Positions 63,951 through 64,000 of a DNA stretch of 64,000 bases are shown here, piece by piece. Within the stretch, counting starts at the first letter, position 1; each line of letters opens with the position of its first letter. The stretch spans positions 496,001-560,000 of the forward strand of contig NC_010676.1 of the NCBI RefSeq assembly GCF_000020125.1, read 5' to 3'. Both the position numbers and the translations under genes were made by a program. Source of the stretch: Paraburkholderia phytofirmans PsJN (GTDB lineage: Bacteria; Pseudomonadota; Gammaproteobacteria; Burkholderiales; Burkholderiaceae). Under the pieces are notes generated by a model. It had not been told where the DNA came from. It ran no database searches and saw only the letters and a list, made by a program, of their open reading frames with translations.

Positions 63951-64000
63951 TCAATGCATGGGCGCGTCTTGCATGGCTGGCTGGTTGTTGTTTAGCGCGC
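63951..64000 (-). CDS. C-terminal end of a gene entering from the right
   Basis: One minus-strand frame from the edge reads ALNNNQPAMQDAPMH and stops at a TGA (63951-63953), 47 bp before the strong terminator. The distance to the terminator is right for a real gene end. The fragment is too short to identify. Confidence 0.4.
   Translation of the reverse strand, partial: ALNNNQPAMQDAPMH

Overview
The window is 64 kb of GC-rich chromosome that reads as Betaproteobacteria, most likely Paraburkholderia or a close Burkholderiaceae relative. The basis is Omp38-type and OprD-type porins, an HU-like protein and an H-NS-like protein with histone-like Lys/Ala-rich tails, a DUF3348/DUF802/OmpA/DUF2894 gene cluster, and abundant LysR, MocR and NarL-type regulators. 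I see no tRNA, rRNA, CRISPR array, insertion sequence or prophage genes, so it looks like ordinary chromosome with a few accessory islands. All functional calls come from reading the sequence; no database search was run.

Layout. 1-12.4 kb: a peptide-uptake region with an OprD-type porin, an oppABCDF operon, an XRE-cupin regulator, a POT peptide/proton symporter and a MocR-type regulator. 12.9-18.1 kb: an HU-like protein, then the Anbu cluster (circularly permuted ATP-grasp, alpha-E protein, transglutaminase, Anbu proteasome-like peptidase). 18.3-30 kb: a general porin, a BrkB/YihY membrane protein, a YbaK-like deacylase, a chemoreceptor with a degenerate receiver protein beside it, a SulP anion transporter, a SYLF lipoprotein, a BBE-type flavin oxidoreductase and an SDR enzyme. 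30.4-32.8 kb: a secreted giant Gly/His/Asp repeat protein in about 750 bp of surrounding non-coding DNA. 33-38.3 kb: PdeM and an Lhr-type helicase without their usual DNA ligase, a nitrilase-family hydrolase, an FKBP isomerase and a DUF488 protein.

38.3-44 kb: small exported or membrane proteins, a DUF6765 protein, an H-NS-like protein with two DNA-binding motifs and a histone-H1-like tail, and a cardiolipin-synthase-like enzyme. 44-48.8 kb: a tightly packed four-gene sulfatase operon (lipoprotein arylsulfatase, membrane-anchored formylglycine-generating enzyme, NlpA-type binding protein, Cys-cluster protein). 49.6-53.6 kb: a Cache histidine kinase/NarL-type regulator pair divergent from a DUF3311/sodium-solute symporter pair, with a perfect 26-bp palindrome between them. 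53.7-55.6 kb: a DadA-like dehydrogenase and two gene relics.

55.7-60.4 kb holds the most system-like locus: a four-gene operon encoding a MotA/ExbB-like protein with a very long coiled tail containing three 87-residue repeats, a MotB/OmpA-like stator partner, and two unknown proteins (DUF3348, DUF2894). Its architecture resembles the ZorAB proton-driven motor. 60.5-63.1 kb: a TFIIB-type zinc-finger protein, TerC, an NhaR-like regulator and a TerB-like protein. At the right edge is a 64-residue peptide with a double-glycine export leader behind a perfect 12-bp inverted repeat, followed by the tail of one further gene.
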